A stretch of DNA of 64,000 nucleotides from Paramicrobacterium fandaimingii (GCF_011751745.2 NZ_CP061170.1:1922001-1986000), one strand, 5' to 3'; shown: positions 9,235-18,338, counted from the stretch's first letter. Numbers and translations are program-made. The notes: generated by a model from the letters alone, not told the origin.

Positions 9235-9960
9235 ATGTGCGGACGATTTGCGATGGATCAGACGGTGGACGAGCTCATCACCGAGTTTGTCATCATCACC
9301 GGTGAGCAGCCAGAGAACTGGACCCCCGACTGGCGCAGCGGGTACAACATCAAACCAACCGAGCGCATCGCCACGGTCTTCGAATCATCGCGTGCCGGCG
9401 AAGCTTCAGTGCGCAGAATCGAGGGGGCACGCTGGTCTCTCATTCCCGGCTGGGCGAAAGAGCAGAAGCTGAAGTACCCCACGTTCAACGCGCGAAGCGA
9501 GACAGCAGCGTCCAAGCCCACGTTCAAGGCCAGCGTGGCATCGAAGCGGGCGATTGTTCCTGCCCGCGGCTACTACGAGTGGAAGACCGTCGGCAAGACG
9601 AAGACACCGTTCTTCATCAGCGACGCCCAGCAGCCCCTTGCCTTCGCTGCGCTGTACACCTGGTGGCGTGCGTCCCCCGAGCAGGAATGGATGCTGACGA
9701 CGACGATCCTCACGCGCCAGGCAGTGGGGACCCTCGCCGAGATCCACGACCGCACACCCGTAACGCTTCCGCGGCACATGCACGATGTCTGGCTCGATGC
9801 GACGGTCGTCGGCGATCAGCACCTGGTGGATGCCGCTGTCGACGCCTCACTCGACGTCGGACTCGCGCCATACGAGGTAGCGCCACTCGGTCGCGACGCC
9901 GACGGCTCAGAGCTCATCGAGCCGCTCTTCCCCGGCTCAAGCGCCCTTCCGGGCGCGTGA
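9235..9960 (+). CDS. SOS response-associated peptidase (SRAP/HMCES/YedK family)
   Basis: 241 residues beginning MCGRFAM. After Met removal Cys2 becomes the N-terminal nucleophile that cross-links to abasic sites in single-stranded DNA, which fixes the start at 9235 and excludes longer reading. Family motifs are GYNIKPTE, ARSETAASKPTFK (N and E of the active site), PARGYYEWK and the IHDRTPVTLP segment carrying the catalytic His. The family shields abasic sites in ssDNA as a DNA-protein crosslink. It is divergent from imuA across the LexA box and converges on ku with a 24-base overlap of the coding ends. Confidence 0.95.
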   Translation: MCGRFAMDQTVDELITEFVIITGEQPENWTPDWRSGYNIKPTERIATVFESSRAGEASVRRIEGARWSLIPGWAKEQKLKYPTFNARSETAASKPTFKASVASKRAIVPARGYYEWKTVGKTKTPFFISDAQQPLAFAALYTWWRASPEQEWMLTTTILTRQAVGTLAEIHDRTPVTLPRHMHDVWLDATVVGDQHLVDAAVDASLDVGLAPYEVAPLGRDADGSELIEPLFPGSSALPGA

Positions 9961-10821
9961 CGACGACCCGCTCGTCTTCTTCTGCGCCGACGAAGCCGAT
10001 TTCTTCGACGTCTTCCTGGCCTGCCCACCGCGTTTTGACGCGCGGGACTTCTTCACGCTCTTCTTCAGTGCTTCCATGAGGTCAACCACTTCGGCGCCCT
10101 CGGAACCGTCAACCTCACCGAATGTCGCATCGGTATCGAGAGCCTCGCCCTGCTTGAGCTTCGCGTCGATGAGTTTCTCCAGTTCCTCCTCATATTCGTC
10201 GTGAAAGTCCTCGGGGGAGAAATCCGCCGCGTATGTCTTCACGAGGGATGCCGAGAGATCCATCTCCTTGGCCGAGACACGCACCTTCTCGTCAAGCGCG
10301 GGGAATGACGGCTCTCGAATCTCTTCAGGCCAGCGCAGCGTCTGCACCATCAGCATGTCGCCGCGCACACGAAGTGCAGCGAGGCGCGTTCTCTGCCGAA
10401 GCGCGAGCTGCACGATCGCCGTACGATCCGTCTTTTCAAGCGTGCGTCGCAAGAGCACATAGGCCTTCAGAGACTTCCCCGTCGGCTCGAGAAAGTAGCT
10501 CTTGTCGTACAGGATCGGGTCAATCTGCTTACTCGGCACGAACTCGACGACAGAGATCTCCTTGCTGCGCTCCTGCGGCAGAGCATCAAGCTCCTTCTTG
10601 GTCAGCACGACGGTCTCATCGTCGTCGACGTGCGCCTTCTCGATGTGGTCGTACGAGATCGTTCGACCGCACACATCGCATCGTCGCTGGTTATGTATGC
10701 GCCCGCCGTCTGCATCGTGCACCTGGTGAAGTGTGACAGCGCGCTTCTCCGTTGCGCTATACAGCTTCACCGGCACGTTCACGAGACCGAAGCTGATCGC
10801 GCCTGTCCAGATTGCTCTCAT
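9937..10821 (-). CDS. ku: Ku protein for non-homologous end joining
   Basis: 294 residues from MRAIWTGAISFG, the invariant bacterial Ku start; a GTG four codons earlier is less likely. It shows the Ku core (VNVPVKLYSAT, CDVCGRTI, KELDALPQERSKEI) and a C-terminal lysine/serine-rich tail of about 40 residues typical of actinobacterial Ku. The homodimer rings DNA ends and recruits LigD, which is encoded divergently next door. Its stop lies inside the 3' end of the convergent SRAP gene. Confidence 0.96.
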   Translation of the reverse strand: MRAIWTGAISFGLVNVPVKLYSATEKRAVTLHQVHDADGGRIHNQRRCDVCGRTISYDHIEKAHVDDDETVVLTKKELDALPQERSKEISVVEFVPSKQIDPILYDKSYFLEPTGKSLKAYVLLRRTLEKTDRTAIVQLALRQRTRLAALRVRGDMLMVQTLRWPEEIREPSFPALDEKVRVSAKEMDLSASLVKTYAADFSPEDFHDEYEEELEKLIDAKLKQGEALDTDATFGEVDGSEGAEVVDLMEALKKSVKKSRASKRGGQARKTSKKSASSAQKKTSGSSSRARKGA

Positions 10822-10889
10822 GTGTACAGTCAAGCCGTTTCCGCGTTGACAGGCTAGCCATTGCAGAGAATCGGCATCACCATAGAGCT

Positions 10890-13316
10890 ATGGCCACGTC
10901 AAAGAGACAGACCGTTGAGGTTGGCGGTCGAAAGCTGCAGGTGTCAAACCTCGACAAGGTGCTGTACCCCTCAACGGGTACGACAAAGCGAGATGTCCTC
11001 GACTACTTCAGCGAAATCGCTCCCGCGATGATCCCCCACTGCCGTGATCGGGCTGCCACCCGCAAACGGTGGCCGAACGGCGTCGGAGAGGAGGGCTCCG
11101 GGCAGATGTTCTTTCAGAAAGACATCGGCGACGGCGCACCCGAGTGGGTAAAGCTGCGCAGCATCCGTCATTCTGACCACGTCAATCAGTATCCGCTCGT
11201 GAACGACAGTGCGACTCTCACGTGGCTCGGTCAGCTCGCCGCCCTCGAGATTCACGTGCCGCAATGGCGTTTCGGTCCCCGAGGTGCCCAGCGAAACCCC
11301 GACCGCCTCGTGCTCGACCTCGATCCGGGTGAGGGAGTGACTCTTCGCGAGTGCGCGGATGTCGCGCGTCGCTCTCGCGACATTCTGCACGACATGGGAC
11401 TGAGCGTTGTCCCTGTGACAAGCGGGAGCAAGGGAATCCACCTCTACGCGGCACTCGACGAATCGCAGAGCTCTGATCAGGTGTCGAAGGTCGCACGTGA
11501 ACTCGCTCGATCGCTGGAGGCGGACTATCCCGGTGAGATCACAGCAGAGATGAAGCGCTCTGCTCGTGTGGGAAAGGTCTTCATCGACTGGAGCCAGAAC
11601 AATGCGAGCAAAACCACAGTCGCGCCGTATTCGCTGCGGGGGCGCAGCACTCCAATGGTCGCCGCGCCACGCACATGGGGCGAGCTCGCCTCGCCTCATC
11701 TCACGCAGCTTGATTACCGGGAAGTCCTCAAGCGAGTGAAGCGTCGGGGCGATCCGATGGCCGAGTTCGGCGACGAAGACGATGAGGAGCCTTCCCGAGA
11801 TCGCTTGACGATGTACCGGTCGAAGCGCACGCAGGGCAAGACGCCAGAGCCGATCCCAGATACTGTCGCTCGAGGGCCGCGCGCACAACCGATGTTCGTC
11901 ATTCAGAAACATCACGCCCGCACCCTGCATGACGACTTTCGCCTTGAGCACGACGGTGTTCTCGTCAGCTGGGCGCTGCCGAAGGGAGTGCCCACCGACC
12001 CCGCGCGCAATCATCTCGCTGTGCCGACGGAGGATCACCCTCTCGATTACGGAACCTTTGAAGGCCGAATTCCGAAGGGCGAATACGGTGCGGGCCTCGT
12101 TGAGATCTGGGACACCGGCACGATCGACGTCGATACGTGGGAAGACGGCAAGGTGGTGGCGACATTGCGAGGGCAGAGCGGTGGCGGTCTCGGCGGTCAG
12201 CGCACCTACGCGCTGTTTCGCACAAAAGACGACCCTGACAAGCCGCAGTGGATGATCCACCTCATGGATGAGGAAGCCGCACAGAAGCACAGCGGCGAGA
12301 GCACCTCCTCCACTCGCATCCGTTCTTCACGTTCACGGTCGGCGACGGTCTCACTTCGCCCAATGCTCGCCACACGGGGCACGGTTGCACAGGTGAACGG
12401 GCGATCCGCGGCCGACTGGGCGTTCGAGATGAAATGGGATGGCATGCGCGCGCTCATTCACATCGACGGCGACAGCGTGCGACTCACCAGCCGCAGCGGT
12501 CGCGATGTCACGAGCAGCTACCCAGAGTTCGCCGACGCCGCTGACGACGTCGATGCCGACTCGTGTGTGCTCGATGCCGAGCTTGTCGCCCTCGACGACG
12601 GCGGTCGCCCTGATTTCAGCCGTATGCAACAGCGCATGAACGTGTCGAAGCCTCGTGACGTCGCGCGCGCACGCGCTAGCGTTCCCGTGACCGCCATGGT
12701 GTTCGATGTTCTCGAGATCAACGGGCAACCCACCACGTTGCTGCCGTACGCTGATCGACGCGAGCTACTCGGCGACACGGTCGACGAGGATTCCACTCAA
12801 GTGCTCTTCGTTCCTCCGGCGTTCGACGGCGATGTCGATGCGGCGATCGCGTCAAGCCGCGAGAAGAATCTCGAAGGTGTGATGGCAAAGCGCCGCGACA
12901 GCACGTACTCTCCAGGCGCTCGCTCGCGCGACTGGCTGAAGCTCCCCCATGCCGAAACGGCCGAGGTTGTTGTCATCGGGTGGCGGCCAAGCGAGGCCGA
13001 GCCCGAGGGAATCGCATCGTTGCTGGTTGCGATTCCCGGTGACGACGGTCTCACGTATGCGGGTCGCGTCGGAACGGGATTCTCCACTCGCGATCGACGT
13101 ACCATTCGTGCTGAGCTCGGGAAGCTGGGCCGAAAAACGGCTCCCGTTCGCGACGTGCCGCGAACCGACGCACGCGATGCGAACTGGGTAACCCCACGTC
13201 GTGTGGCAGAGGTCACATACCGCGAGCTCACGACAGACCATCGTCTCCGTCATCCGACGTGGCGCGGCTGGCGGCCAGACAAGTCTGTCGATGAGGTGAA
13301 CGTGCCTGGCGCGTGA
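10890..13316 (+). CDS. ligD: multifunctional ATP-dependent DNA ligase D (Pol-PE-Lig)
   Basis: 808 residues from the ATG at 10890 (MATSKRQTVEVG). Domain order is primase-polymerase (about 1-300; LDLDPGEG motif), 3'-phosphoesterase (about 335-460; HHARTLHDDFRLEHDG and LDYGTFEGRIPKGEYGAG) and ATP-dependent ligase (about 490-800; nucleotidyl lysine K515 in EMKWDG, then the OB fold). This Pol-PE-Lig order is the mycobacterial type, unlike the PE-Lig-Pol order of Pseudomonas. With Ku it repairs double-strand breaks, adding nucleotides, trimming 3' ends and sealing. It is divergent from ku with 68 bases between the starts, so the two probably share a control region. Confidence 0.97.
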   Translation: MATSKRQTVEVGGRKLQVSNLDKVLYPSTGTTKRDVLDYFSEIAPAMIPHCRDRAATRKRWPNGVGEEGSGQMFFQKDIGDGAPEWVKLRSIRHSDHVNQYPLVNDSATLTWLGQLAALEIHVPQWRFGPRGAQRNPDRLVLDLDPGEGVTLRECADVARRSRDILHDMGLSVVPVTSGSKGIHLYAALDESQSSDQVSKVARELARSLEADYPGEITAEMKRSARVGKVFIDWSQNNASKTTVAPYSLRGRSTPMVAAPRTWGELASPHLTQLDYREVLKRVKRRGDPMAEFGDEDDEEPSRDRLTMYRSKRTQGKTPEPIPDTVARGPRAQPMFVIQKHHARTLHDDFRLEHDGVLVSWALPKGVPTDPARNHLAVPTEDHPLDYGTFEGRIPKGEYGAGLVEIWDTGTIDVDTWEDGKVVATLRGQSGGGLGGQRTYALFRTKDDPDKPQWMIHLMDEEAAQKHSGESTSSTRIRSSRSRSATVSLRPMLATRGTVAQVNGRSAADWAFEMKWDGMRALIHIDGDSVRLTSRSGRDVTSSYPEFADAADDVDADSCVLDAELVALDDGGRPDFSRMQQRMNVSKPRDVARARASVPVTAMVFDVLEINGQPTTLLPYADRRELLGDTVDEDSTQVLFVPPAFDGDVDAAIASSREKNLEGVMAKRRDSTYSPGARSRDWLKLPHAETAEVVVIGWRPSEAEPEGIASLLVAIPGDDGLTYAGRVGTGFSTRDRRTIRAELGKLGRKTAPVRDVPRTDARDANWVTPRRVAEVTYRELTTDHRLRHPTWRGWRPDKSVDEVNVPGA

Positions 13317-13329
13317 TGCCCGACATGCA

Positions 13330-13381
13330 GAAACGGCTGTGGCCGGCCCCGAACTCCGTCGGTGCCGGCCACAGCCGTTTC
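13330..13381. terminator. bidirectional intrinsic terminator between ligD and pdhC
   Basis: A perfect 18-bp inverted repeat, arms 13330-13347 and 13364-13381 (GAAACGGCTGTGGCCGGC and its complement), with a 16-base loop. It lies in the 76-base gap between two convergent genes, so it can end both transcripts. T-tracts are short, as usual in high-GC genomes. Confidence 0.85.
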
Positions 13382-13392
13382 AGAACAAGCGA

Positions 13393-14730
13393 TCAGGCGA
13401 TGATCGTCCACGGGTTCTCGATGAAACGCGTGAGCGTCTGCAGGAACTGCGCGGCAAGCGCCCCGTCGATGATGCGGTGATCGCTCGAGAGCGTGTACCG
13501 CATACGGTGACGGGCGACAATCTCGCCGTCGACGACGACTGCCTCCTGCTTGGTACCGCCGACGGCGAGGATCGCGCCCTCGGGCGGGTTGATGATCGCC
13601 GTGAACTCCTCGACGCCGAACATACCGAGGTTGCTGATCGTGAACGTGCCGCCCGACATCTGGGTCGGGCTGAGCTTCTTCTCGTTCGCCAGCTTCGCGA
13701 GCTTCTTGGTCTCGATTCCCAGCTGGGTGACCGTCTTGGTGTCGGCATCGTCGATCACCGGAACCATGAGGCCCACCTCACTGGCAACGGCGACGCCCAC
13801 GTTGACCCGCGAGTGCCGCAGTGTGTGATCGGCGTCGTCGCCAACGTAGGACGCATTCACCTCGGGGTGCTCGCGCAGTGCGAGAGCAGCGGCGCGCACA
13901 AGAAGGTCGTTGACGCTGACCTTGGGCCGACCCGACGCAACGAGCTGCTCATTGAGCGAGCCGCGCAGCTTCACGAGCTCTTCGGCGTCTGCCACAGCCG
14001 TCACGTAGAAATGCGGGACGTCCCGCGCACTCTCCCCCAGCCTGCGGGCGATCACACGACGGATGCTGCTGATCGGCTGCTTCTCCGACCCGCGCCGTTC
14101 GTCATCTGACGACGGCTTCGGGGCTTCCTTGGGAGCGCTCTTCGCCTCAGGCTTCGCTTCGGCCTTCTTCGACGACGACGGTGCCTCTGAGAGAAGCGGG
14201 TCAATGTCGGCGCGAATGATGCGGCCGCCTGGGCCCGTTCCCTTGACCGTGCTCAGGTCGAGGTCGTAGTCGCGAGCAAGCTTGCGCACGAGCGGAGAGG
14301 CGAACTGCCGCTCACCGTCATTCTGCGGAGCATTGGCTGTCTTCTCGGAAGACTCGCTTGACGAAGCATCCGTCTCGGCCGTCTCATCGGCAGGCTCAGC
14401 CTTCTCGTCGGCAGTCTCGGCCTTCTCCTCGGCGGAGTCATCTTTCGCCGACCGCGCCGTGCCCGAATCAGAGTCGCCTCCGTCGTCGCCTGAGCCGTCA
14501 TCGAGCTTTGCGATCGGCGTTCCAATCGCAACGAGCTCGCCTTCCTCCACGAGGATCTCTGCGAGAGTTCCCGATTCGTACGCCTCGTACTCCATCGTGG
14601 CCTTGTCGGTCTCGATCTCGACGAGAACGTCGCCTTCTTCTACGGTGTCGCCAGCCTTCTTGTGCCAGGTGGCGATTGCGCCCTCCTCCATGGTGTCGGA
14701 GAGTCGCGGCATTGTGATTTCAATCATCAT
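13393..14730 (-). CDS. pdhC: dihydrolipoamide acyltransferase (E2) of a 2-oxo acid dehydrogenase complex
   Basis: 445 residues. One lipoyl domain (lipoylated K43 in EIETDKATME), an acidic Ala/Glu/Ser linker, a peripheral subunit-binding domain (FASPLVRKLARDYDLDL then GTGPGGRI) and the catalytic core with the acyltransferase signature DHRIIDG near the C-terminus. It moves acyl groups from E1 to CoA. It is the last gene of pdhA-pdhB-pdhC, six bases after pdhB. The operon's E1 alpha plus beta form is used for pyruvate or branched-chain oxo acids; sequence reading alone does not separate the two substrates. No E3 gene is present in the window. Confidence 0.92.
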   Translation of the reverse strand: MMIEITMPRLSDTMEEGAIATWHKKAGDTVEEGDVLVEIETDKATMEYEAYESGTLAEILVEEGELVAIGTPIAKLDDGSGDDGGDSDSGTARSAKDDSAEEKAETADEKAEPADETAETDASSSESSEKTANAPQNDGERQFASPLVRKLARDYDLDLSTVKGTGPGGRIIRADIDPLLSEAPSSSKKAEAKPEAKSAPKEAPKPSSDDERRGSEKQPISSIRRVIARRLGESARDVPHFYVTAVADAEELVKLRGSLNEQLVASGRPKVSVNDLLVRAAALALREHPEVNASYVGDDADHTLRHSRVNVGVAVASEVGLMVPVIDDADTKTVTQLGIETKKLAKLANEKKLSPTQMSGGTFTISNLGMFGVEEFTAIINPPEGAILAVGGTKQEAVVVDGEIVARHRMRYTLSSDHRIIDGALAAQFLQTLTRFIENPWTIIA

Positions 14731-14736
14731 TCCGTC

Positions 14737-15732
14737 TTACCTGCGGTGTCCGACCGCGTCGAGGGTCTGACGGATGGCGTTCTTCACGTCATCCGCAGAC
14801 GGCAGGGCTGCCGTCTCAAGGGGCTTCGCGTAGGGCAGCGGCACTTCGGCCATTGCGACACGGCGAACGGGGGCGTCGAGGTAGTCGAAGGCGCCGTCCG
14901 AGATGGATGCCGCGATCTCTGCCCCGATTCCGTAGGTGAGCCAGTCGTCTTCGAGAACGACCGCCGCGTGCGTTTTCTTCACCGATTCGACGAACGTCTC
15001 GCGGTCGAGGGGTCGGAGGCTGCGCAGATCGACGACCTCGATATCGAGGCCTTCCTTCTCTGCAAGCTCTTCGGCCACAGCCGTCGCAACCGTGGCCATG
15101 CGCGAGTAGCCGATGAGCGTGAGGTCGGTGCCCTCGCGGGTAACCTTTGCCTTGCCGATCTCTGCTGCCTCGTCACCATCGGGAACTTCGCCCTTTGTGT
15201 TGTACAGCCCGAGGTTTTCGAGAAACAGCACCGGGTCGTCATCGCGGATTGCCGCCAGAAGCAATGCTTTGGCATCGGCTGGCGTGCTCGGGGCAACGAC
15301 CTTCATCCCGGGAACGAACGAGTAGTAGAGCTCGATGTTCTGCGAGTGCGTGGCCCCCAGCTGCTGGCCTCCGCCACCGGGAGTGCGGATCACCATCGGC
15401 ACCTTGGCCTGACCGCCGAACATGCCATAGATCTTCGCGGCGTGATTCACGATCTGATCGAGAGCGAGCAGCGAGAAGTTGATCGTCATGATCTCGACAA
15501 CGGGTCGCAGGCCGATCATCGCGGCGCCGATGGCGGCGCCGGTGAATCCTTCTTCGGCGATCGGCGTGTCGCGCACCCGCTTCTCGCCGAACTCCTCGAG
15601 CATGCCGGCAGTGATCTTGTACGAGCCTTCGAAGATGCCGATCTCTTCCCCCATGAGGAAGACGTCGTCATCGCGGAGCATCTCGGAGCGCAGGGTGTCG
15701 TGCAGCGCCTGGCGGTAGGTCATGATGCTCAT
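14737..15732 (-). CDS. pdhB: 2-oxo acid dehydrogenase E1 component, beta subunit
   Basis: 331 residues, the standard E1-beta length. Family features: MLRDDDVFLMGEEIG near the N-terminus, the IAEEGFTGAAIGAAM segment, the glycine-rich TPGGGGQQLGATHSQ region, and the C-terminal transketolase-type domain ending near the VAMAEVPLPYAKPLE motif. Together with the alpha subunit it forms the thiamine diphosphate-dependent decarboxylase that feeds the E2 lipoyl arm. Its ATG overlaps the pdhA stop by four bases (ATGA), implying coupled translation. Confidence 0.94.
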   Translation of the reverse strand: MSIMTYRQALHDTLRSEMLRDDDVFLMGEEIGIFEGSYKITAGMLEEFGEKRVRDTPIAEEGFTGAAIGAAMIGLRPVVEIMTINFSLLALDQIVNHAAKIYGMFGGQAKVPMVIRTPGGGGQQLGATHSQNIELYYSFVPGMKVVAPSTPADAKALLLAAIRDDDPVLFLENLGLYNTKGEVPDGDEAAEIGKAKVTREGTDLTLIGYSRMATVATAVAEELAEKEGLDIEVVDLRSLRPLDRETFVESVKKTHAAVVLEDDWLTYGIGAEIAASISDGAFDYLDAPVRRVAMAEVPLPYAKPLETAALPSADDVKNAIRQTLDAVGHRR

Positions 15733-16841
15733 GCGCGGCCTCCGTTCGTGGGGAAGGGCGCCGGTTCGAAGAGGTACTCACCCGGGAGTCGGCGTGAGTC
15801 GTTCGCAACGGGCGTCGCGTATGTGTAGTCGAAAAGTGTCGAGACGTCGGGGTGCGGGCTGTCTTCGGCGAACTTGGCAGCGTCCGTCGCGTACTTCTTC
15901 GCGTCCTCATCGATCTTCGCGATCTGGTCGTCGTCGAGTACGCCATCTTTTTTGAGCTGCGCCGCAAACGTGATCACGGGATCATTCTGCTTCAGCTTCT
16001 CAACGTCCTTGGAATCGCGATACTTTGCCGGGTCAACGACCGAATGCCCCTTGAGACGCTCGACCATCACCTCAAGCAGGAATGGCTTGCCTTTGCGCGC
16101 CGATGCGACGGCGCGCTTGGCGGCTTCGAGAACAGCGGTCGGATCCAGGCCGTCGACGCGCTCGGACTCCATGCGATAGGCCGCTCCGCGCTTGTACAGC
16201 TCGGGCTCCGCCGAGGCCTTCTCAACCGTCGTCCCCATTCCGAGGCCGTTGTTGATGATGACGAAGACGCACGGAAGGTTCCACAGCGCCGCGATGTTGA
16301 GCGACTCGTGGAACGCACCGATATTCGTCGTCCCGTCGCCCATCGTGCACATGACCACGTCTTTGTCACCGCGGTACTGGATGCCGAAGGCGACGCCGGT
16401 CGCGAGTGGGACCTGCCCGCCGACGATGCCGTAGCCGCCGAGCAGTCGTTTCTCAACGTCAAACAGGTGCATCGACCCGCCCCAGCCCTTCGAGACGCCG
16501 TCTGAGCGACCATAGAGCTCGGCCATCACTTCGTTGGGGTCGATGCCGCGTGCCAGCGCGTAGCCGTGCTCACGGTAGTTCGTCAAGAGGTAGTCGGTGG
16601 GCTTCAGCGCCGCCATCAATCCGACGACGGCGGCTTCTTCGCCGAGGTTCAGGTGACAATATCCTCCGACCAGCGCTTGCGTATAAGCGCGCGACGCCCG
16701 CTCTTCGAACCGGCGGATGTTCATCATCTGCCGGTAGAAGTCAGTCAGCTGCTTCGCGTTCTTCTTCGTGCCCGAAGCTGCCTTCTTGCTGGACGTACTG
16801 GTCGAGCGTGATGTCGTCTTCCGCGGGGTCCGCGTGGCCAT
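15729..16841 (-). CDS. pdhA: 2-oxo acid dehydrogenase E1 component, alpha subunit
   Basis: 370 residues from the ATG at 16841, which follows AAGGGAGA; upstream in-frame ATGs lie across the promoter and into the divergent TetR gene. An N-terminal Lys/Ser/Thr-rich stretch of about 35 residues precedes the catalytic domain. The thiamine diphosphate-binding motif is seen as GDGTTNIGAFHESLNIAALW, preceded by the SKGWGGSMHLF and GGYGIVGGQVPLATG segments of the pyruvate type. It decarboxylates the oxo acid and reductively acylates E2. First gene of the operon; a TATAAT and an imperfect operator lie upstream. Confidence 0.94.
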   Translation of the reverse strand: MATRTPRKTTSRSTSTSSKKAASGTKKNAKQLTDFYRQMMNIRRFEERASRAYTQALVGGYCHLNLGEEAAVVGLMAALKPTDYLLTNYREHGYALARGIDPNEVMAELYGRSDGVSKGWGGSMHLFDVEKRLLGGYGIVGGQVPLATGVAFGIQYRGDKDVVMCTMGDGTTNIGAFHESLNIAALWNLPCVFVIINNGLGMGTTVEKASAEPELYKRGAAYRMESERVDGLDPTAVLEAAKRAVASARKGKPFLLEVMVERLKGHSVVDPAKYRDSKDVEKLKQNDPVITFAAQLKKDGVLDDDQIAKIDEDAKKYATDAAKFAEDSPHPDVSTLFDYTYATPVANDSRRLPGEYLFEPAPFPTNGGRA

Positions 16842-16895
16842 CAAGATCTCCCTTCGGCCTTCTTTGTAAGAGGGCCTCGTGCCAATTTCAGTCAA

Positions 16896-16920
16896 AATGA
16901 GACTGTTCGGTATCATTATA
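16896..16920. promoter_or_regulatory. candidate TetR operator and pdhA -10 box
   Basis: AATGAGAC-TGTTCG-GTATCATT (16896-16917) is an inverted repeat with seven of eight matching positions per arm, in the divergent pdhA/TetR intergenic region. On the minus strand TATAAT occupies 16915-16920, overlapping the right arm, so a protein bound here would block the pdh promoter. Binding by the neighbouring TetR protein is an inference from position. Confidence 0.5.
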
Positions 16921-16974
16921 TGGCATCGAGTCGCCAAACGCACCCACTTTGGCGCGTGACGGACAGGAGCAGTC

Positions 16975-17577
16975 ATGCCAGTATCTGACCGGGGCACCCC
17001 AGCGCGCAAGCGGGGCCGCCCAACAGCGGCAGAACGTGTGCAGCGCCGAAGCCAGATTCTCGATTCCGCCCTCGCTGTGTTCCTCGAGCATGGCTTCGGC
17101 AACACCACGATTGACCAGCTCGCACAGGCTGCGCGCGTCAGTAAACGCACGATCTACAGCTATTTCGGCGACAAGGCAGCTGTGTTCGCAGAGATGGTGC
17201 AACGTCTCGCCAAGGGCGTCAGCACCGAGCCGCCTCCCGGCGACACGCTGGAGACCCTCGCAACGCGAATCGTGACTCGATTGCATTCGGCGGAGCTCAT
17301 CGGCCTGCACCAGCTCGTCATCGCCGAGTCCTCTCGATTTCCCGAACTGGCCGTCACTCTGCACTCAAATGGTGACGAGCGTCACATCGCGCGACTTGCC
17401 GAGCATCTGAGCGCCGAACGCGGCCCCGAGGCGAAGCAGCTTGCACCGATTCTCTTTACGCTTCTTCTCGGCCTGCCACACCGGATGCGCCTTCTCGGCC
17501 TTCTCGACCCCGTCACCGAAGACGACGCTGCAGCGCACGCGCGATCCGCTTTGAACGCGCTCGGCCTCGATCGCTGA
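16975..17577 (+). CDS. TetR/AcrR-family transcriptional regulator
   Basis: 200 residues. The N-terminal helix-turn-helix is at about 44-63 (NTTIDQLAQAARVSKRTIYS), followed by the YFGDKAAVF helix that is diagnostic of TetR proteins. The C-terminal ligand domain is all-helical and ends FTLLLGLPHRMRLLGLLDPV, similar to TetR_C domains of the AcrR group. It is divergent from pdhABC and shares the intergenic region holding an imperfect palindrome, so control of the dehydrogenase operon and of itself is plausible. Its stop and that of the following gene are two bases apart on opposite strands. Confidence 0.88.
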   Translation: MPVSDRGTPARKRGRPTAAERVQRRSQILDSALAVFLEHGFGNTTIDQLAQAARVSKRTIYSYFGDKAAVFAEMVQRLAKGVSTEPPPGDTLETLATRIVTRLHSAELIGLHQLVIAESSRFPELAVTLHSNGDERHIARLAEHLSAERGPEAKQLAPILFTLLLGLPHRMRLLGLLDPVTEDDAAAHARSALNALGLDR

Positions 17578-17579
17578 GC

Positions 17580-18320
17580 TCAGATGGCGAAGTCGCTGGA
17601 ATCTGTGTCGACGGCGGCAGCCCCGTGAGCATCCTGCTCTTTATACGCCGACGTTCCGTAGTTGGAATTGATGAGAATCGGCATGTGGTCTGAGAGCCCA
17701 CGCGGCAGCGTCGCAACGTTGCCGATGTCGAGCCCGATTGACGTCGCGAAGTCGAAGTGGCCGCGAAAGAACTTGTAGCGAGTGTACGTGCGTGCGTCGC
17801 TCAGAGTGAGGTCGTACCCACGATTGCGCACCCGCTGCGTCAATCCGTTCTTGAACACCGGGTAGTTGTAGTCCCCCACCATGAGCGTCGGAATGCCGGG
17901 GCCCATGCGGTGCAGCTCTTCGTGAGCCGTCCTGATCTGATTGCGGCGAAGCGAGTTGAGGGCTGTCAGTGGCGCAGCGTGAAACGAAGCGACGATGACG
18001 TCGCGTCCGTGCTCGCGATCCGTGAGACGCGTTCCGAGAAGACGTTCGTGTGCGGGGCGCAGCACGCGATCGTGCATTGACTTCTTCAGCGCGAACGCTT
18101 GGGTGTCCACTGCCTCATACCTGTCGTCGCGATAGTAGATGGCAAGGCCGAGCCGGTTGCGCTGGGTCGAATCGGCAAGTCGCAGGTTTCCGACGTCGTC
18201 TGGGAGATCGACGGTGTCTGCCTCCTGCAGACACACGGCATCCGGTTCATACCTCTCGATCAATTCGAGGAGTTCGCTGATGGCGCGATTCTTGCGCAAG
18301 TTATAGCTGATGACCTTCAT
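17580..18320 (-). CDS. endonuclease/exonuclease/phosphatase (EEP) family hydrolase
   Basis: 246 residues with the Mg2+-dependent EEP fold: MKVISYNLRKN, the metal-binding Glu in CLQEAD (about 34), SFHAAPL, GDYNYP (about 148-153) and SDHMPI near the C-terminus. The family includes exonuclease III, sphingomyelinases and inositol phosphatases, so the substrate cannot be given. No signal peptide is seen, so the cytoplasm is likely. It precedes a small membrane protein gene on the same strand (18-base gap), possibly in one transcript. Confidence 0.88.
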   Translation of the reverse strand: MKVISYNLRKNRAISELLELIERYEPDAVCLQEADTVDLPDDVGNLRLADSTQRNRLGLAIYYRDDRYEAVDTQAFALKKSMHDRVLRPAHERLLGTRLTDREHGRDVIVASFHAAPLTALNSLRRNQIRTAHEELHRMGPGIPTLMVGDYNYPVFKNGLTQRVRNRGYDLTLSDARTYTRYKFFRGHFDFATSIGLDIGNVATLPRGLSDHMPILINSNYGTSAYKEQDAHGAAAVDTDSSDFAI

Positions 18321-18338
18321 GCTTCCTCCCTCGCCATC

